51,293 nucleotides of DNA from Bacteroidales bacterium. GTDB lineage: Bacteria; Bacteroidota; Bacteroidia; Bacteroidales; UBA932. Every line of letters starts with the position of its first letter. The stretch's first letter is position 1. This document shows, piece by piece, positions 35,993 through 44,386 of this stretch. The DNA is taken from assembly GCA_017615065.1 (NCBI GenBank), contig JAGAAY010000089.1, forward strand, positions 1-51,293. Direction: 5' to 3'. Both the position numbers and the translations under genes were made by a program. The notes under the pieces are model-generated. The model saw only the letters and a list, made by a program, of their open reading frames with translations, searched no databases and was not told where the DNA came from.

Positions 35993-36995
35993 CATATGGA
36001 GTAAAGACCGTCTGTACGCCTTTCTGAGGCCGTATGTCGATGCTTGCACGCGCAACAGCTATTGTCGCGTGAAAATGGAGGGTACGCTTCCGGATGACGG
36101 CGCGGTGATAATATCGCCCAACCACACCAATACGCTCATGGACGCCCTTGTGGTTCTTATGAGCCGTAAAGACCGTACGGTGTTTGCGGCCCGGGCCGAT
36201 ATTTTCCGCAAGCCCAAAGTGGCGGCAATCCTGCGTTTCCTGAAGATTTTGCCGATGGCGCGAAGTCGCGACACAGTGGAGGAAATTGCGCACATCCGCA
36301 CGATCCTTCAGGAGATCGACGGCACGCTGGACGCGGGAGTTCCTTTCTGCCTGTTCAGCGAGGGAACGCATAAGCCCTGGCATTCGCTACAGCCCATCCG
36401 TAAGGGGGTTGCGCGCATCGCCATCGACAGTGCTTCCGTTCGGAAAACATATATCGTCCCTGCCGGTATAGATTACAGCGACTGGTTCCATTACCGTGGA
36501 CGCGTTGTACTGCGCTATGGCAAGCCCATCGACGTGAACGCTTTAGTTGCGTCGCATCCGGATATGCGCGGCAAGGAGCTGTATGCCGTTATTCAAGAGG
36601 AGTTGTACCGGAAGATGTCGGAGCTCATCCTTTTCTTCCCGGACGATGAAAACTATTCCTCTGCGGTTGCGGCCTGGGAGGCATCGCAGCCCAAGCGCCC
36701 GCGTTGGCCCAAGATGTTGTTGGCGCTGCTGCTTCTGCCCCTGTTTTTGGTGAGCGCCGTGCTCAGCCTGCCCCTGTGGGGGACTGCGGAATATCTGTGC
36801 ACCCGCATCAAAGACAAGGCCTTCTGCAACACAGCCCGCTACGGCGCCAAACTGGTGGGAACCCCCATTATCCTGCTGCTGTGGGGCCTTCTGCTTGGCT
36901 TCCTGTGCCCGTGGTACGTGGCCCTTCCGCTCTTCTGCTGGACATTCCACTCCTACAGTTTCTTCTACGACTGGCTGAACCTTGTGAGGCGGTAG
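35985..36995 (+). CDS. PlsC-like 1-acylglycerol-3-phosphate acyltransferase
   Basis: A 336-aa membrane-associated acyltransferase. The catalytic block is SPNHTNTLMDALV with His47 and Asp53, spaced HX5D rather than the classic HX4D; from memory this NHxNxxxD form is the one seen in Bacteroidota PlsC-like proteins. The second motif is LFSEGTHKPWHSLQPIRKGVARIA (EGTH 126-129). The C-terminus adds two or three membrane helices (MLLALLLLPLFLVSAVLSLPLWG and LVGTPIILLLWGLLLGFL...). It may acylate lysophosphatidate or another glycerolipid. It shares an 8-bp overlap with the BASS gene. Confidence 0.88.
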   Translation: MADIWSKDRLYAFLRPYVDACTRNSYCRVKMEGTLPDDGAVIISPNHTNTLMDALVVLMSRKDRTVFAARADIFRKPKVAAILRFLKILPMARSRDTVEEIAHIRTILQEIDGTLDAGVPFCLFSEGTHKPWHSLQPIRKGVARIAIDSASVRKTYIVPAGIDYSDWFHYRGRVVLRYGKPIDVNALVASHPDMRGKELYAVIQEELYRKMSELILFFPDDENYSSAVAAWEASQPKRPRWPKMLLALLLLPLFLVSAVLSLPLWGTAEYLCTRIKDKAFCNTARYGAKLVGTPIILLLWGLLLGFLCPWYVALPLFCWTFHSYSFFYDWLNLVRR

Positions 36996-37012
36996 TTTTG
37001 ATGCAAGATTTG

Positions 37013-37020
37013 TATTTTTG
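37013..37020 (+). promoter_or_regulatory. -7 box upstream of the 266-aa envelope gene
   Basis: TATTTTTG, a full -7 match, 19 bp before the ATG at 37040. No clear -33 TTTG at the right spacing. Confidence 0.4.
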
Positions 37021-37039
37021 TGTGGTTTACAAATAGGTT

Positions 37040-37840
37040 ATGAAGTGGCCACGTGTAATACTGCTGTTTTTGCTGCTTGTGCCCACCGTGTCGCGGGCGC
37101 AAATGGCATACGATCCCGCCGAAGATCCGTTTAGGCGGCAGGAGCAGATTGAGCAGCAGGGGCTTAAGCTGCGAAAAACCGGCATCGAAATGGCGGTGGC
37201 AGGTGGCGCTTCAATGCTTGCGGGCGGGGCTCTTATCGGCCTGGGTTACTATGCAGGAAAGACGGGGCCGCAGGAAGAGAATATGGCAGCGGGAGTGTTT
37301 CTGGCCCTGGGGATGAGCTCCTGTTTTGGAGGTGTGCTTTGTGCAATGGCCGGCGTGCCGCTGATAGTTTCCGGTAACGCCATGCACAAGTGCGACGGTT
37401 ACTGGAAAGACCAGTATTATACGGGCAATACGCAGAGAGGATTCGGACTCATTCTGGATGGCGGCTTTCTGTTTGGAATGCCGTCGCCGTGCGTTCAGGC
37501 CAGAATAGTTCCCGGTTATTACTTCAACCAGCATCTGTTCGCGGGCATCGGAGCGGCGCCCACAATGGATTTTTCGGAAGCCAACGAGTTTTACAGCCCC
37601 TTCACCCTCCCGGTATTTGCCGATGTGCGTTACTGTTTCGGCAACAAACTCTTTGCTCCGTATCTGGGTGCGGGCGTGGGTATGGAAACCGTCTATGATC
37701 CAAACGTCTACTTCAGCGTCGAAGCCGGCCTTCGCGTCCGCCTCTCACAAGCCTCTCCGCGCTCTTTCTGGGTCTCCGCCCTGGGCGAAACCTCCGCAGC
37801 CTACGCACGTGCCGGCATCAAAATGGGCTACTCGTTCTGA
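37040..37840 (+). CDS. Exported protein with helical hairpin and barrel-like C-terminus
   Basis: A 266-aa protein of unknown function. Signal peptide MKWPRVILLFLLLVPTVSRAQ; a charged stretch DPFRRQEQIEQQGLKLRKTG; two hydrophobic helices rich in Gly and Ala (about 50-72, VAGGASMLAGGALIGLGYYAG, and 84-112, VFLALGMSSCFGGVLCAMAG); then amphipathic beta strands (GFGLILDGGFLFGM, FAPYLGAGVGMETVYD) ending GIKMGYSF with a terminal Phe as in BAM substrates. So it may be a small outer-membrane barrel with a helical N-terminal insert. Its stop is 3 bp from a word like the end of the palindromic element. I do not recognise a family. Confidence 0.7.
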   Translation: MKWPRVILLFLLLVPTVSRAQMAYDPAEDPFRRQEQIEQQGLKLRKTGIEMAVAGGASMLAGGALIGLGYYAGKTGPQEENMAAGVFLALGMSSCFGGVLCAMAGVPLIVSGNAMHKCDGYWKDQYYTGNTQRGFGLILDGGFLFGMPSPCVQARIVPGYYFNQHLFAGIGAAPTMDFSEANEFYSPFTLPVFADVRYCFGNKLFAPYLGAGVGMETVYDPNVYFSVEAGLRVRLSQASPRSFWVSALGETSAAYARAGIKMGYSF

Positions 37841-37858
37841 TCGGTGGCGGCTAACGCG

Positions 37859-40800
37859 CTAAATATCCATGTTGAAGATGAAGCGGGCCACTACCGGATG
37901 CTTGGGCTGCAAGTCGTCCGGTAGGGAGGGCCCGTAGGGAACGTCCAGGCCAACGCCAATGGAGCAGTCGAAGGGAAGGAGGCCCAGGATAGTGGGCATC
38001 TCGGCCGTGATGTCGATGCCGCCGCTGCAAAGGAAATTACTGCCGAAGAAGGCGGCGTCCGCGTGCGGAACCAGCAGGAAGTTGCGGATGTAGGCCAGGC
38101 CGAACAGGTCGATGTCGCCCACATACACCGGGATGGCGTAATCGGCACCCACCTTGATCTGGAAGTTGCTTATCTGCGTCATATAGCGCGACACCGGCGA
38201 ATCAAAACCACGGGGCGCACAGCTTACGCGGCCTTCGGGGAACATTTCCGCGCCGCGGAGGAGCAGCTGGGAAAGCATGGTCAAGCGGAGCCCCTGCACC
38301 TGCGTAAAGCCGGGCAGATAGCCATACAGATAGCCGTACAGGGAGGGCGAGAACACATCGGCCATCCCGGGCCTCAGGCCGCCGCCGATTTCGGCGCCTA
38401 TGCCCCACGAAGGATAAGCCTGGCTGGAACCACGCGCCAGCATTGAATAGCCCCTCACGGAGAGGGACAGCGACTGCATCAGCGTATTGTGCCCCTCGCG
38501 TATGACGCCGGTGAACATCGGCTGAACACCCCATCCGTCCGGCTGGAACATTTCCAGGGCGGCCGTATTATAGCGGCTGTTGCTTATGCTGTACGACAGC
38601 CTGGGAACAACTCCGCGCAGAACCCCGCCCTTGTTCCAGCTGAAAGGCTGCCATGTGGAAATCCATCCGTTCACAAAGGGCGTTTCCAGGGATGAGGCCG
38701 ATGTGGACAGATACTCGCTGTCGCTGGTGAAAACAGTATGGAAGCGGTACTGCGAAGCATCCGTCTCGTTGATGCTCACGCCACCCTCGAACACGGGATA
38801 TAAACCCCTGTATGTGAATTTCAGGTGGCCGGAATGGCGCCAGGAGCCGTCATCGGCAGAAACATCAGGATGTGCGGAATAGCCGATGGAGCCGTAAAGA
38901 TTGCCCAGATCGTTCTGGAACAGCCCAGTTGCGCCGAGCGACGCCACCGAGTAGCTGAAATCGCCGCTCATCGACGAAATCTCGTCGTAGTCGAAATAAA
39001 TCGGCGCCCATGAATGGAACTTGATCGCATGCGCCAGCCGGCTGTATGCCTTTGGCTCCGGGATTTCCTGAGGGGCCGATGCCGTAACTCCTTCCGCGAA
39101 GATGGCCTCCTGGTCGCTCAGCGCGTCGGCCACCACCCACGAGTGCAAATCGCTGAAATTCACAGGCTTGGACCAGCCTGCGCCAGTGCGGAACACCATC
39201 TTGCCCATCGGCGAACGGGCGATATAATACATGCTGTCGCCAATGGTATTATACGCCGCACCGCCATACTTTACGTTGCTGAGCTGCAGCACCTCGCCGC
39301 TTTCCGGATCAAGGCTGTAGAATTGCCGGAGGCCGCTGCGGTCGCTCTCGAAGCAGATTTTCCCGTTCTCTTCGCACAGATTGTCCACCTGCTGATGCGA
39401 TGGGGCCAGAACCCGAGTCCACTCTCCTGGGCCGTCCCCGGGATGTTTCCACAGGCCGATGCCGCAGTCATCCACACCCAGCGCATAGATCTCGCCGTCA
39501 TGCCAGGTGGTTTCGGTGAGTTGGAACGGACTTGCGTCGCGCCAGAGGAGCGAGCCGTCATCGGCATTGAAGACCACCAGGAAACAGCCGCCGCTTACCG
39601 GATATTCAGCTGCCGAGATGACTTTCCCGTCGGGTGAAGGGACCGGGGTGAAATACCGCCCGCCGGTCACGAGGTCGTGCGCCCGTTTGGGACTGGACAG
39701 GTCGATGTAACGGATTACGGACTCTCCGGCCAGGCTCCAGCGCCTGTCGGAGACGGTTTCCGCCCAGTACAGCCGGCCGCGGGTTTTGTCAGAGACGATG
39801 CTGCTGCAGGACGGATTGAAAGGCCTGATGCGATGCTCCGTGCCGTCCGGGTCCAGGGTTATCAGTTCCGTGGCCTGCGCCTTGCCGCTTTTCAGTGCGT
39901 ACAGAGTCCCATCCACGGCCAGAAGGTTGCCGTAGTTGGTTTCCAGCCTGGGCGTATGCGTTATCTGTTCGGTCTCCGCATACGGGCCGTTGGCGGCGTC
40001 TTCATCGGCCCAAATCTGCTGATACCCCTCCATGATAGCCTTCATGGCCTTGTCGAACTTAAGGCCTGTTTGCTTCCGGGATGCGCGGTTCAGTTTGCCA
40101 AGGGGCCAGGGATTGCGGAGCATGCCGTTGTAGTATTCCGCCGTGAAATCCGGACAGTCGAAGAAATAGCGCATGCCGGAAACCATCATGTATCCCAGGG
40201 CATAGTGGTCCGGTGCCGGATATTTGAACGAGCCGTAGCGCCAGCGGTCCCAGTTGCGCCAGTCGCCGTTGTCGAATGCCACGCGGTAGTAGTTCATGAA
40301 ATCCGCGCTGCGGCCGCGGCCGGATCTGGTAAGCGCGGTTTCAGCCACCACGGCATCGCCCTCGAGCAGGGCTTTATCGGCAAAAATACCCGCCGCAGAG
40401 CCGTTCCACATTTCGCCTACTATATAATTAATGGGCCCCAGATAGCTTCTGTAGCCGAACTGCATCTGGGCGACGTGGCGCTGTTCATGGATTACCAGCT
40501 GGTCGATCCATGGCATGGCAAGGGGAGAATAGCCTTCCGGGGATGTGTAAAGGTCGATGCGGCGCGGGGCCCAGGCCACCGAGCCGTTGGACTGTGGCGT
40601 ATATGCGTGGAGGATTGCCGGCATCCTGCCCCGGTGATACTGCCCGGGTGTCATCCCTGCCGACAGCCCCACATACGGGGTGTATTTTTCCAGGGCCGAT
40701 GCATACCCGTACGCAACGCTGTCCGGCAAAGCCGCAGGATAAACAAGCCTGTATGACGGAGTTTTGAGCTGCATCCATCGGCCATAAGGCTCGTCGCCCG

Positions 40801-40873
40801 GAAGATAGAACTGGGCGGAGACGCTTATCGGCAAAAGCAGAAGAACGGCCAGAAGGACGCGGCGGAGATTCAT
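37859..40873 (-). CDS. Outer-membrane metallopeptidase / beta-propeller / barrel protein, paralogue 2
   Basis: A 1,004-aa paralogue of the product at 31347-34427. Shared stretches include MQLKTPSYRLVYPA (paralogue 1: MYMDTPDYRIIYPV), HEQRHVAQMQF (HENRHVAQWQF), LLEGDAVVAETALT, GRGRSADFMNYYRVAFDNGD and DHYALGYMMVSGMR. Zinc-motif residues are His129, Glu130 and His133 with a candidate third ligand in LEGDAVVAE (about 171-178). Propeller-like blades (YFTPVPSPDGKVISAAEY) cover about 300-600 and a barrel region fills the C-terminus. I chose ATG 40873 (MNLRRVLLAVLLLLPISVSAQ) for its signal peptide; ATG 40879 is also possible. It is divergent from the thioredoxin-like lipoprotein and transcribed against the arm's main direction. 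Confidence 0.75.
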   Translation of the reverse strand: MNLRRVLLAVLLLLPISVSAQFYLPGDEPYGRWMQLKTPSYRLVYPAALPDSVAYGYASALEKYTPYVGLSAGMTPGQYHRGRMPAILHAYTPQSNGSVAWAPRRIDLYTSPEGYSPLAMPWIDQLVIHEQRHVAQMQFGYRSYLGPINYIVGEMWNGSAAGIFADKALLEGDAVVAETALTRSGRGRSADFMNYYRVAFDNGDWRNWDRWRYGSFKYPAPDHYALGYMMVSGMRYFFDCPDFTAEYYNGMLRNPWPLGKLNRASRKQTGLKFDKAMKAIMEGYQQIWADEDAANGPYAETEQITHTPRLETNYGNLLAVDGTLYALKSGKAQATELITLDPDGTEHRIRPFNPSCSSIVSDKTRGRLYWAETVSDRRWSLAGESVIRYIDLSSPKRAHDLVTGGRYFTPVPSPDGKVISAAEYPVSGGCFLVVFNADDGSLLWRDASPFQLTETTWHDGEIYALGVDDCGIGLWKHPGDGPGEWTRVLAPSHQQVDNLCEENGKICFESDRSGLRQFYSLDPESGEVLQLSNVKYGGAAYNTIGDSMYYIARSPMGKMVFRTGAGWSKPVNFSDLHSWVVADALSDQEAIFAEGVTASAPQEIPEPKAYSRLAHAIKFHSWAPIYFDYDEISSMSGDFSYSVASLGATGLFQNDLGNLYGSIGYSAHPDVSADDGSWRHSGHLKFTYRGLYPVFEGGVSINETDASQYRFHTVFTSDSEYLSTSASSLETPFVNGWISTWQPFSWNKGGVLRGVVPRLSYSISNSRYNTAALEMFQPDGWGVQPMFTGVIREGHNTLMQSLSLSVRGYSMLARGSSQAYPSWGIGAEIGGGLRPGMADVFSPSLYGYLYGYLPGFTQVQGLRLTMLSQLLLRGAEMFPEGRVSCAPRGFDSPVSRYMTQISNFQIKVGADYAIPVYVGDIDLFGLAYIRNFLLVPHADAAFFGSNFLCSGGIDITAEMPTILGLLPFDCSIGVGLDVPYGPSLPDDLQPKHPVVARFIFNMDI

Positions 40874-40884
40874 CGGCATATTGT

Positions 40885-40918
40885 TTTGCACAAAGATAAA
40901 TCAAAATTGTTAAATTTG
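40885..40918 (+). promoter_or_regulatory. Promoter of the thioredoxin-like lipoprotein gene
   Basis: TTTG (40885-40888), a longish 22-bp spacer, then TAAATTTG (40911-40918, full match). The likely GTG start at 40925 is 6 bp after the box, so the mRNA may be leaderless. It overlaps the opposing -7 box at 40891-40898. Confidence 0.5.
40891..40898 (-). promoter_or_regulatory. -7 box of paralogue 2 promoter
   Basis: Minus-strand TATCTTTG, a full -7 match, 17 bp before the chosen ATG at 40873 and 11 bp before the alternative at 40879. No -33 TTTG at the usual spacing. Confidence 0.5.
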
Positions 40919-40924
40919 CGTGTT

Positions 40925-41881
40925 GTGATAAGTAAAAGCCGATTTGTCCCCGTACTCCTCCTGGCCCTGGTCCTCCTGGGCTGCGGTCCGCGTCGTACCC
41001 CGGCCGTTCCGTCTTCGCGCTCTTTCCCGCGCGTTGAGATCCCGTCCATGTACACGGATGCCGATTCCCGCGTGAAATGGCTGGCCTCGCATTTCTGGGA
41101 CAAATATCTGGACACAACCGTTACTTCCTGGGCTACTGACAGCCTGAACGGAGTGAAGCCTCTGGACCTGGAAAAGGAAATGGGAACTTATGCAACGCTG
41201 CTGGGGCTGGTTTCCGTGGCCGATGGAAAAGCGGCTGTTGGCCGCTATTATTCATCGCTGCAGGATTATGGGATGGCTAATCCGTCGTCGGCAGTATTCC
41301 GGGAGATGGTTCGCCTCACGGGCTTTTACCTCAACGACCCCAACTCTCCGGTACGCAACGACGACCTGTACCAGAGCTTTGCCGCGGGCCTTGCGGGATG
41401 TCCGCTTCTGCCTTTGTCTGAAAGGGATCGCCACGCATGGGAAGCGCAGATGCTGGACCTGAACCATGTTGGTGGTCCGGCGGCGGATTTCGCTTACATC
41501 GACATTAACGGCCGCCGTGGAACGCTTTATGGCGTGGAGGCGGAATACATAGTGCTCATTTTCGGCAATCCGGACTGCTCCGCCTGCACGGAACTCATGG
41601 AAAGCATGTCGGCCATCCCCTCGGTTGTGGAAATGCAGTCCTCCGGGCGCCTTAAGGTTGTGGACATCTACATCGACGAAGAAGTTTCGGAGTGGCGCGC
41701 CAAAGCCGACACATACCCCGCATCCTGGATCAACGGCTACGACTGCGAAAGCGCCGTCAACGGCAAACACCTCTATCACATCCGCGCCATCCCTTCCATC
41801 TACCTCCTGGACGCCTCCAAAACCGTCCTGCTGAAGGACGCACCCGAAGAGCGCCTGCTCCAGCGGCTTGGCTCGCTCTGA
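40925..41881 (+). CDS. Thioredoxin-like lipoprotein (DUF5106-type)
   Basis: A 318-aa predicted lipoprotein. From a GTG start at 40925 the signal peptide ISKSRFVPVLLLALVLLGC has a lipobox with Cys20; a TTG at 40886 would only add a charged tail upstream of it. The middle (about 45-190) is helical, matching DUF5106-like regions, and the C-terminal part is a thioredoxin fold with FGNPDCSACTELM (CxxC motif) and the cis-Pro loop IRAIPSIYLLD. Such proteins are likely periplasmic disulfide or redox helpers. The stop codon is 4 bp from the end of the palindromic element (41886). Family name is moderately sure. Confidence 0.78.
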   Translation: MISKSRFVPVLLLALVLLGCGPRRTPAVPSSRSFPRVEIPSMYTDADSRVKWLASHFWDKYLDTTVTSWATDSLNGVKPLDLEKEMGTYATLLGLVSVADGKAAVGRYYSSLQDYGMANPSSAVFREMVRLTGFYLNDPNSPVRNDDLYQSFAAGLAGCPLLPLSERDRHAWEAQMLDLNHVGGPAADFAYIDINGRRGTLYGVEAEYIVLIFGNPDCSACTELMESMSAIPSVVEMQSSGRLKVVDIYIDEEVSEWRAKADTYPASWINGYDCESAVNGKHLYHIRAIPSIYLLDASKTVLLKDAPEERLLQRLGSL

Positions 41882-41885
41882 TTGG

Positions 41886-41991
41886 GTGGCGGCCAAGCGT
41901 TTGTGGCACAGGGAGTTATATGTTTTTGGGTGCAATTTTTGTTGCACCCAAAAATATATAACTCGCAGAGTATCAGTGTGTTGGCTGCCAC
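41886..41991 (-). repeat. Dispersed palindromic intergenic element, copy 2
   Basis: A 106-bp element filling the gap between two convergent genes. Ends are GTGGCGGCCAA and TTGGCTGCCAC (10 of 11 positions as inverted repeats). The central hairpin has 23-bp arms (41913-41935 and 41942-41964) with one mismatch and loop TTTTTG; it could serve as a bidirectional terminator. Read on the minus strand it shares the core GGGTGCAACAAAAATTGCA and the end GTGGCAGCCAAC with copy 1 at 28871-28978. Confidence 0.7.
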
Positions 41992-41998
41992 GGGGGCG

Positions 41999-43039
41999 CT
42001 AGTCGAACGCCCAGATGATGGCTTCTTCGTACACTTCGCCGGGGCGGAGGACGGTGGAGGGGAAGGCGGGCTGATTGGGGGAGTCCGGGGCGTGCTGGCA
42101 TTCGATTGCCACGGCGTCGTAGTCGTTGTAGGGGCGGCCGGATTTGCCGATGAGGCCGCCGGAGAGCCAGTTGCCGGTGTATACCTGCACGGCGGGCTGG
42201 GTGGTGAGCACTTCGAGATGCCTGCCTGAAACGGGGCCCCAGAGCTCGGCCGCGGTGGAGAGCTGGCCGGGCATGTAGCCGTCGATGAGCCAGCAGTTGT
42301 CGTAGCCCTTGCCGTACTTGAGCGCGGGGAAATCGGCCTTTATATCCCTGCCGATGGGTTTTGCCTCAACGAAATCCATTGGTGTTCCGGCCACATCTTC
42401 CGGTTCGCCGAGGGGGATGAGGGTGGGATCGGTGGGCAGATACTGGGAGGCATTGAGTTCGAGCACGTGGTCCAGAACGGAGCCGGAGCTTTCGCCGTCG
42501 AGGTTGAGATATACGTGGTTGGTGAGGTTAACGACCGTGGGTTTGTCGGTTTCAGCCGTCATGACGAGCTTCAGGGAGTTGTCCTCGCCCCAGGTGTAGT
42601 GGGCCACGGCCTTGAGGTTGCCGGGGTATCCCGCTTCGCCATCGGCCGCGAAGTACATGAACTCTACGGCATCGCCCTCGATGCGGCTGTCCCACACCTG
42701 CTTGTGGAAGCCGGCGGGCCCTCCGTGAAGGTGGTTGGGGCCGTTGTTTACCGGCAGGGTGTACTCTACGCCGTCAAGGGTGAACTTGCCCTTGGCGATG
42801 CGGTTTGCATACCGGCCCGGGATCTTGCCGGAGCAGGGCCCTTCGTTCACGTAGTCATCGGCACTGCGGAAGCCCATGGCGACATCGGCAAGCTTGCCTT
42901 CCTTGTCCGGGACGAGGATGGATACGATGGCCGCTCCTACGCTGCAGAGCTGCACATATGCGCCGGAAGCGTTCTTGAGGGTATAGAGGAAGATTTCCTT
43001 TCCGTCGGGCGATGTGCCCCAAAGTTCTTTGGTAATCAT
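41999..43039 (-). CDS. galM: Aldose 1-epimerase (galactose mutarotase)
   Basis: Interconverts alpha and beta anomers of galactose/glucose before GalK. The 346-aa protein has the family's [17 protein letters not shown] (substrate-binding His), [19 protein letters not shown] (catalytic His), and the C-terminal [11 protein letters not shown] and [18 protein letters not shown] (catalytic Glu). The start at 43039 ([17 protein letters not shown]) fits the family better than the upstream Met at 43060. It is transcribed toward the thioredoxin-like gene and diverges from thyA with a -7-like CATATTTG (minus, 43071-43064). No signal peptide is seen, so it is cytoplasmic. Confidence 0.94.
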   Translation of the reverse strand: MITKELWGTSPDGKEIFLYTLKNASGAYVQLCSVGAAIVSILVPDKEGKLADVAMGFRSADDYVNEGPCSGKIPGRYANRIAKGKFTLDGVEYTLPVNNGPNHLHGGPAGFHKQVWDSRIEGDAVEFMYFAADGEAGYPGNLKAVAHYTWGEDNSLKLVMTAETDKPTVVNLTNHVYLNLDGESSGSVLDHVLELNASQYLPTDPTLIPLGEPEDVAGTPMDFVEAKPIGRDIKADFPALKYGKGYDNCWLIDGYMPGQLSTAAELWGPVSGRHLEVLTTQPAVQVYTGNWLSGGLIGKSGRPYNDYDAVAIECQHAPDSPNQPAFPSTVLRPGEVYEEAIIWAFD

Positions 43040-43081
43040 TTCAGTGCGTTTTAGTATCATACAAATATGCGAATTATTTTG

Positions 43082-43089
43082 TATTTTTG
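43082..43089 (+). promoter_or_regulatory. -7 box of thyA, possibly leaderless
   Basis: TATTTTTG, a full -7 match, then CAATCT and the thyA ATG at 43096. An overlapping TTATTTTG lies at 43074-43081 as an alternative. No clear -33 for either. Confidence 0.5.
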
Positions 43090-43095
43090 CAATCT

Positions 43096-43890
43096 ATGAA
43101 ACAATACCTGGACCTGCTTAGACATATCCGCTCTGGCGGCGTGATGAAGGAAGACCGCACGGGCACCGGAACCCAGAGCGTGTTCGGATATCAGATGAGA
43201 TTCAATCTGGCCGATGGCTTCCCGCTGCTCACCACCAAGAAAGTGCATCTGAAGTCGATTATCCACGAACTTCTGTGGTTCATTTCCGGCGACACAAATA
43301 TAAAGTATCTTAAGGACAACGGCGTAACCATCTGGGACGAATGGGCCGATGAAAACGGCGACCTGGGTCCCGTGTACGGCCACCAGTGGCGTTCCTGGCC
43401 CGCCCCCGACGGCCGTAGCATCGACCAGCTGGCGCAGGTTGTGGAAATGATCCGGCATAACCCGGACTCCCGCAGGCTGCTCGTGAGCGCCTGGAACCCC
43501 GGCGAAGTGGATAAGATGGCCCTTCCGCCCTGCCACTGCCTGTTCCAGTTCTATGTTGCCGATGGCAAGCTGAGCTGCCAGCTGTACCAGCGCAGTGCCG
43601 ATGTGTTCCTGGGCGTGCCCTTCAACATCGCCTCCTACGCTCTGCTCACGATGATGATCGCGCAGGTGTGCGGCCTCAAGCCCGGCGAATTCATCCACAC
43701 CACGGGAGACACGCATATTTACCGCAATCATTTCGAGCAGGTGGCATTGCAGCTCTCCCGCGAGCCGCGTCCCCTGCCGCATATGCTGCTGAACCCGGAC
43801 GTCAAGGATATTTTTGATTTCAAATACGAAGACTTCACGCTTGAGGGCTACGACCCGTGGCCCGCAATCAAGGCACCTGTGGCGGTATAA
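43096..43890 (+). CDS. thyA: Thymidylate synthase
   Basis: Methylates dUMP to dTMP using methylene-tetrahydrofolate. The 264-aa length is that of E. coli ThyA. It has the N-terminal [55 protein letters not shown] with catalytic Cys146, and the C-terminal dUMP-binding region [18 protein letters not shown] and GDTHIYRNH. The Met at 43096 ([11 protein letters not shown]) is the family start; a TTG at 43087 lies in the -7 box. folA starts 4 bp after, so the two folate-cycle enzymes are co-transcribed. Confidence 0.97.
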   Translation: MKQYLDLLRHIRSGGVMKEDRTGTGTQSVFGYQMRFNLADGFPLLTTKKVHLKSIIHELLWFISGDTNIKYLKDNGVTIWDEWADENGDLGPVYGHQWRSWPAPDGRSIDQLAQVVEMIRHNPDSRRLLVSAWNPGEVDKMALPPCHCLFQFYVADGKLSCQLYQRSADVFLGVPFNIASYALLTMMIAQVCGLKPGEFIHTTGDTHIYRNHFEQVALQLSREPRPLPHMLLNPDVKDIFDFKYEDFTLEGYDPWPAIKAPVAV

Positions 43891-43894
43891 TTAT

Positions 43895-44386
43895 ATGGAA
43901 AAGTGTATTATAGTAGCGATTGGCGATAATAACGGCATCGGCGTGAAAAATGCGCTGCCGTGGCATTTGCCAGCCGATCTTAAATACTTTAAGGGCGTCA
44001 CGCGCGGGTATCCCGTGATTATGGGGCGCACAACGTACTTCTCGATAGGCCGTCCGCTGCCCGGACGCAAGAATATCGTCCTGAATCTGGGGGGCGATGA
44101 CATCCCGGAGGTAACCTGCGTGTACAGCTTCGAAGAAGCGTACAAAGCCGCAGAGGAAACAGGGGCCGATAAGTGCTTCGTCATCGGCGGCGCTTCGGTG
44201 TATCGCTATGCGCTGCCGGACATGGACCGCCTCTACATCACCCACGTGCACAAAATCGTTGAGGACGCGGACACCTTCTTCCCTGAAATAGACCCCGCCG
44301 TCTGGCAACTTGAATCCACCAGTGAAACCTTCACCGACGAAGCCTCGGGGCTGAAATTTGAGTTTTGTATATACGTGAAGAAATGA
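43895..44386 (+). CDS. folA: Dihydrofolate reductase
   Basis: Reduces the dihydrofolate made by ThyA. The 163-aa protein has GIGVKNALPWHLPADLKYFK with the catalytic Asp28, VIMGRTTYFSIGRPLPGRKNIVL (NADPH-binding loop) and KCFVIGGASVYRYALPDMDRLYITHV. The frame is open upstream to 43814 within thyA, but the ATG at 43895 gives the standard start. Its stop overlaps the start of the transporter gene in ATGA (44383-44386). Confidence 0.96.
   Translation: MEKCIIVAIGDNNGIGVKNALPWHLPADLKYFKGVTRGYPVIMGRTTYFSIGRPLPGRKNIVLNLGGDDIPEVTCVYSFEEAYKAAEETGADKCFVIGGASVYRYALPDMDRLYITHVHKIVEDADTFFPEIDPAVWQLESTSETFTDEASGLKFEFCIYVKK

Noticed and set aside
39677..40756. Plus-strand 359-codon frame opposite paralogue 2
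   Set aside because: Antisense shadow; no motif, and the minus-strand product aligns along its length with paralogue 1.
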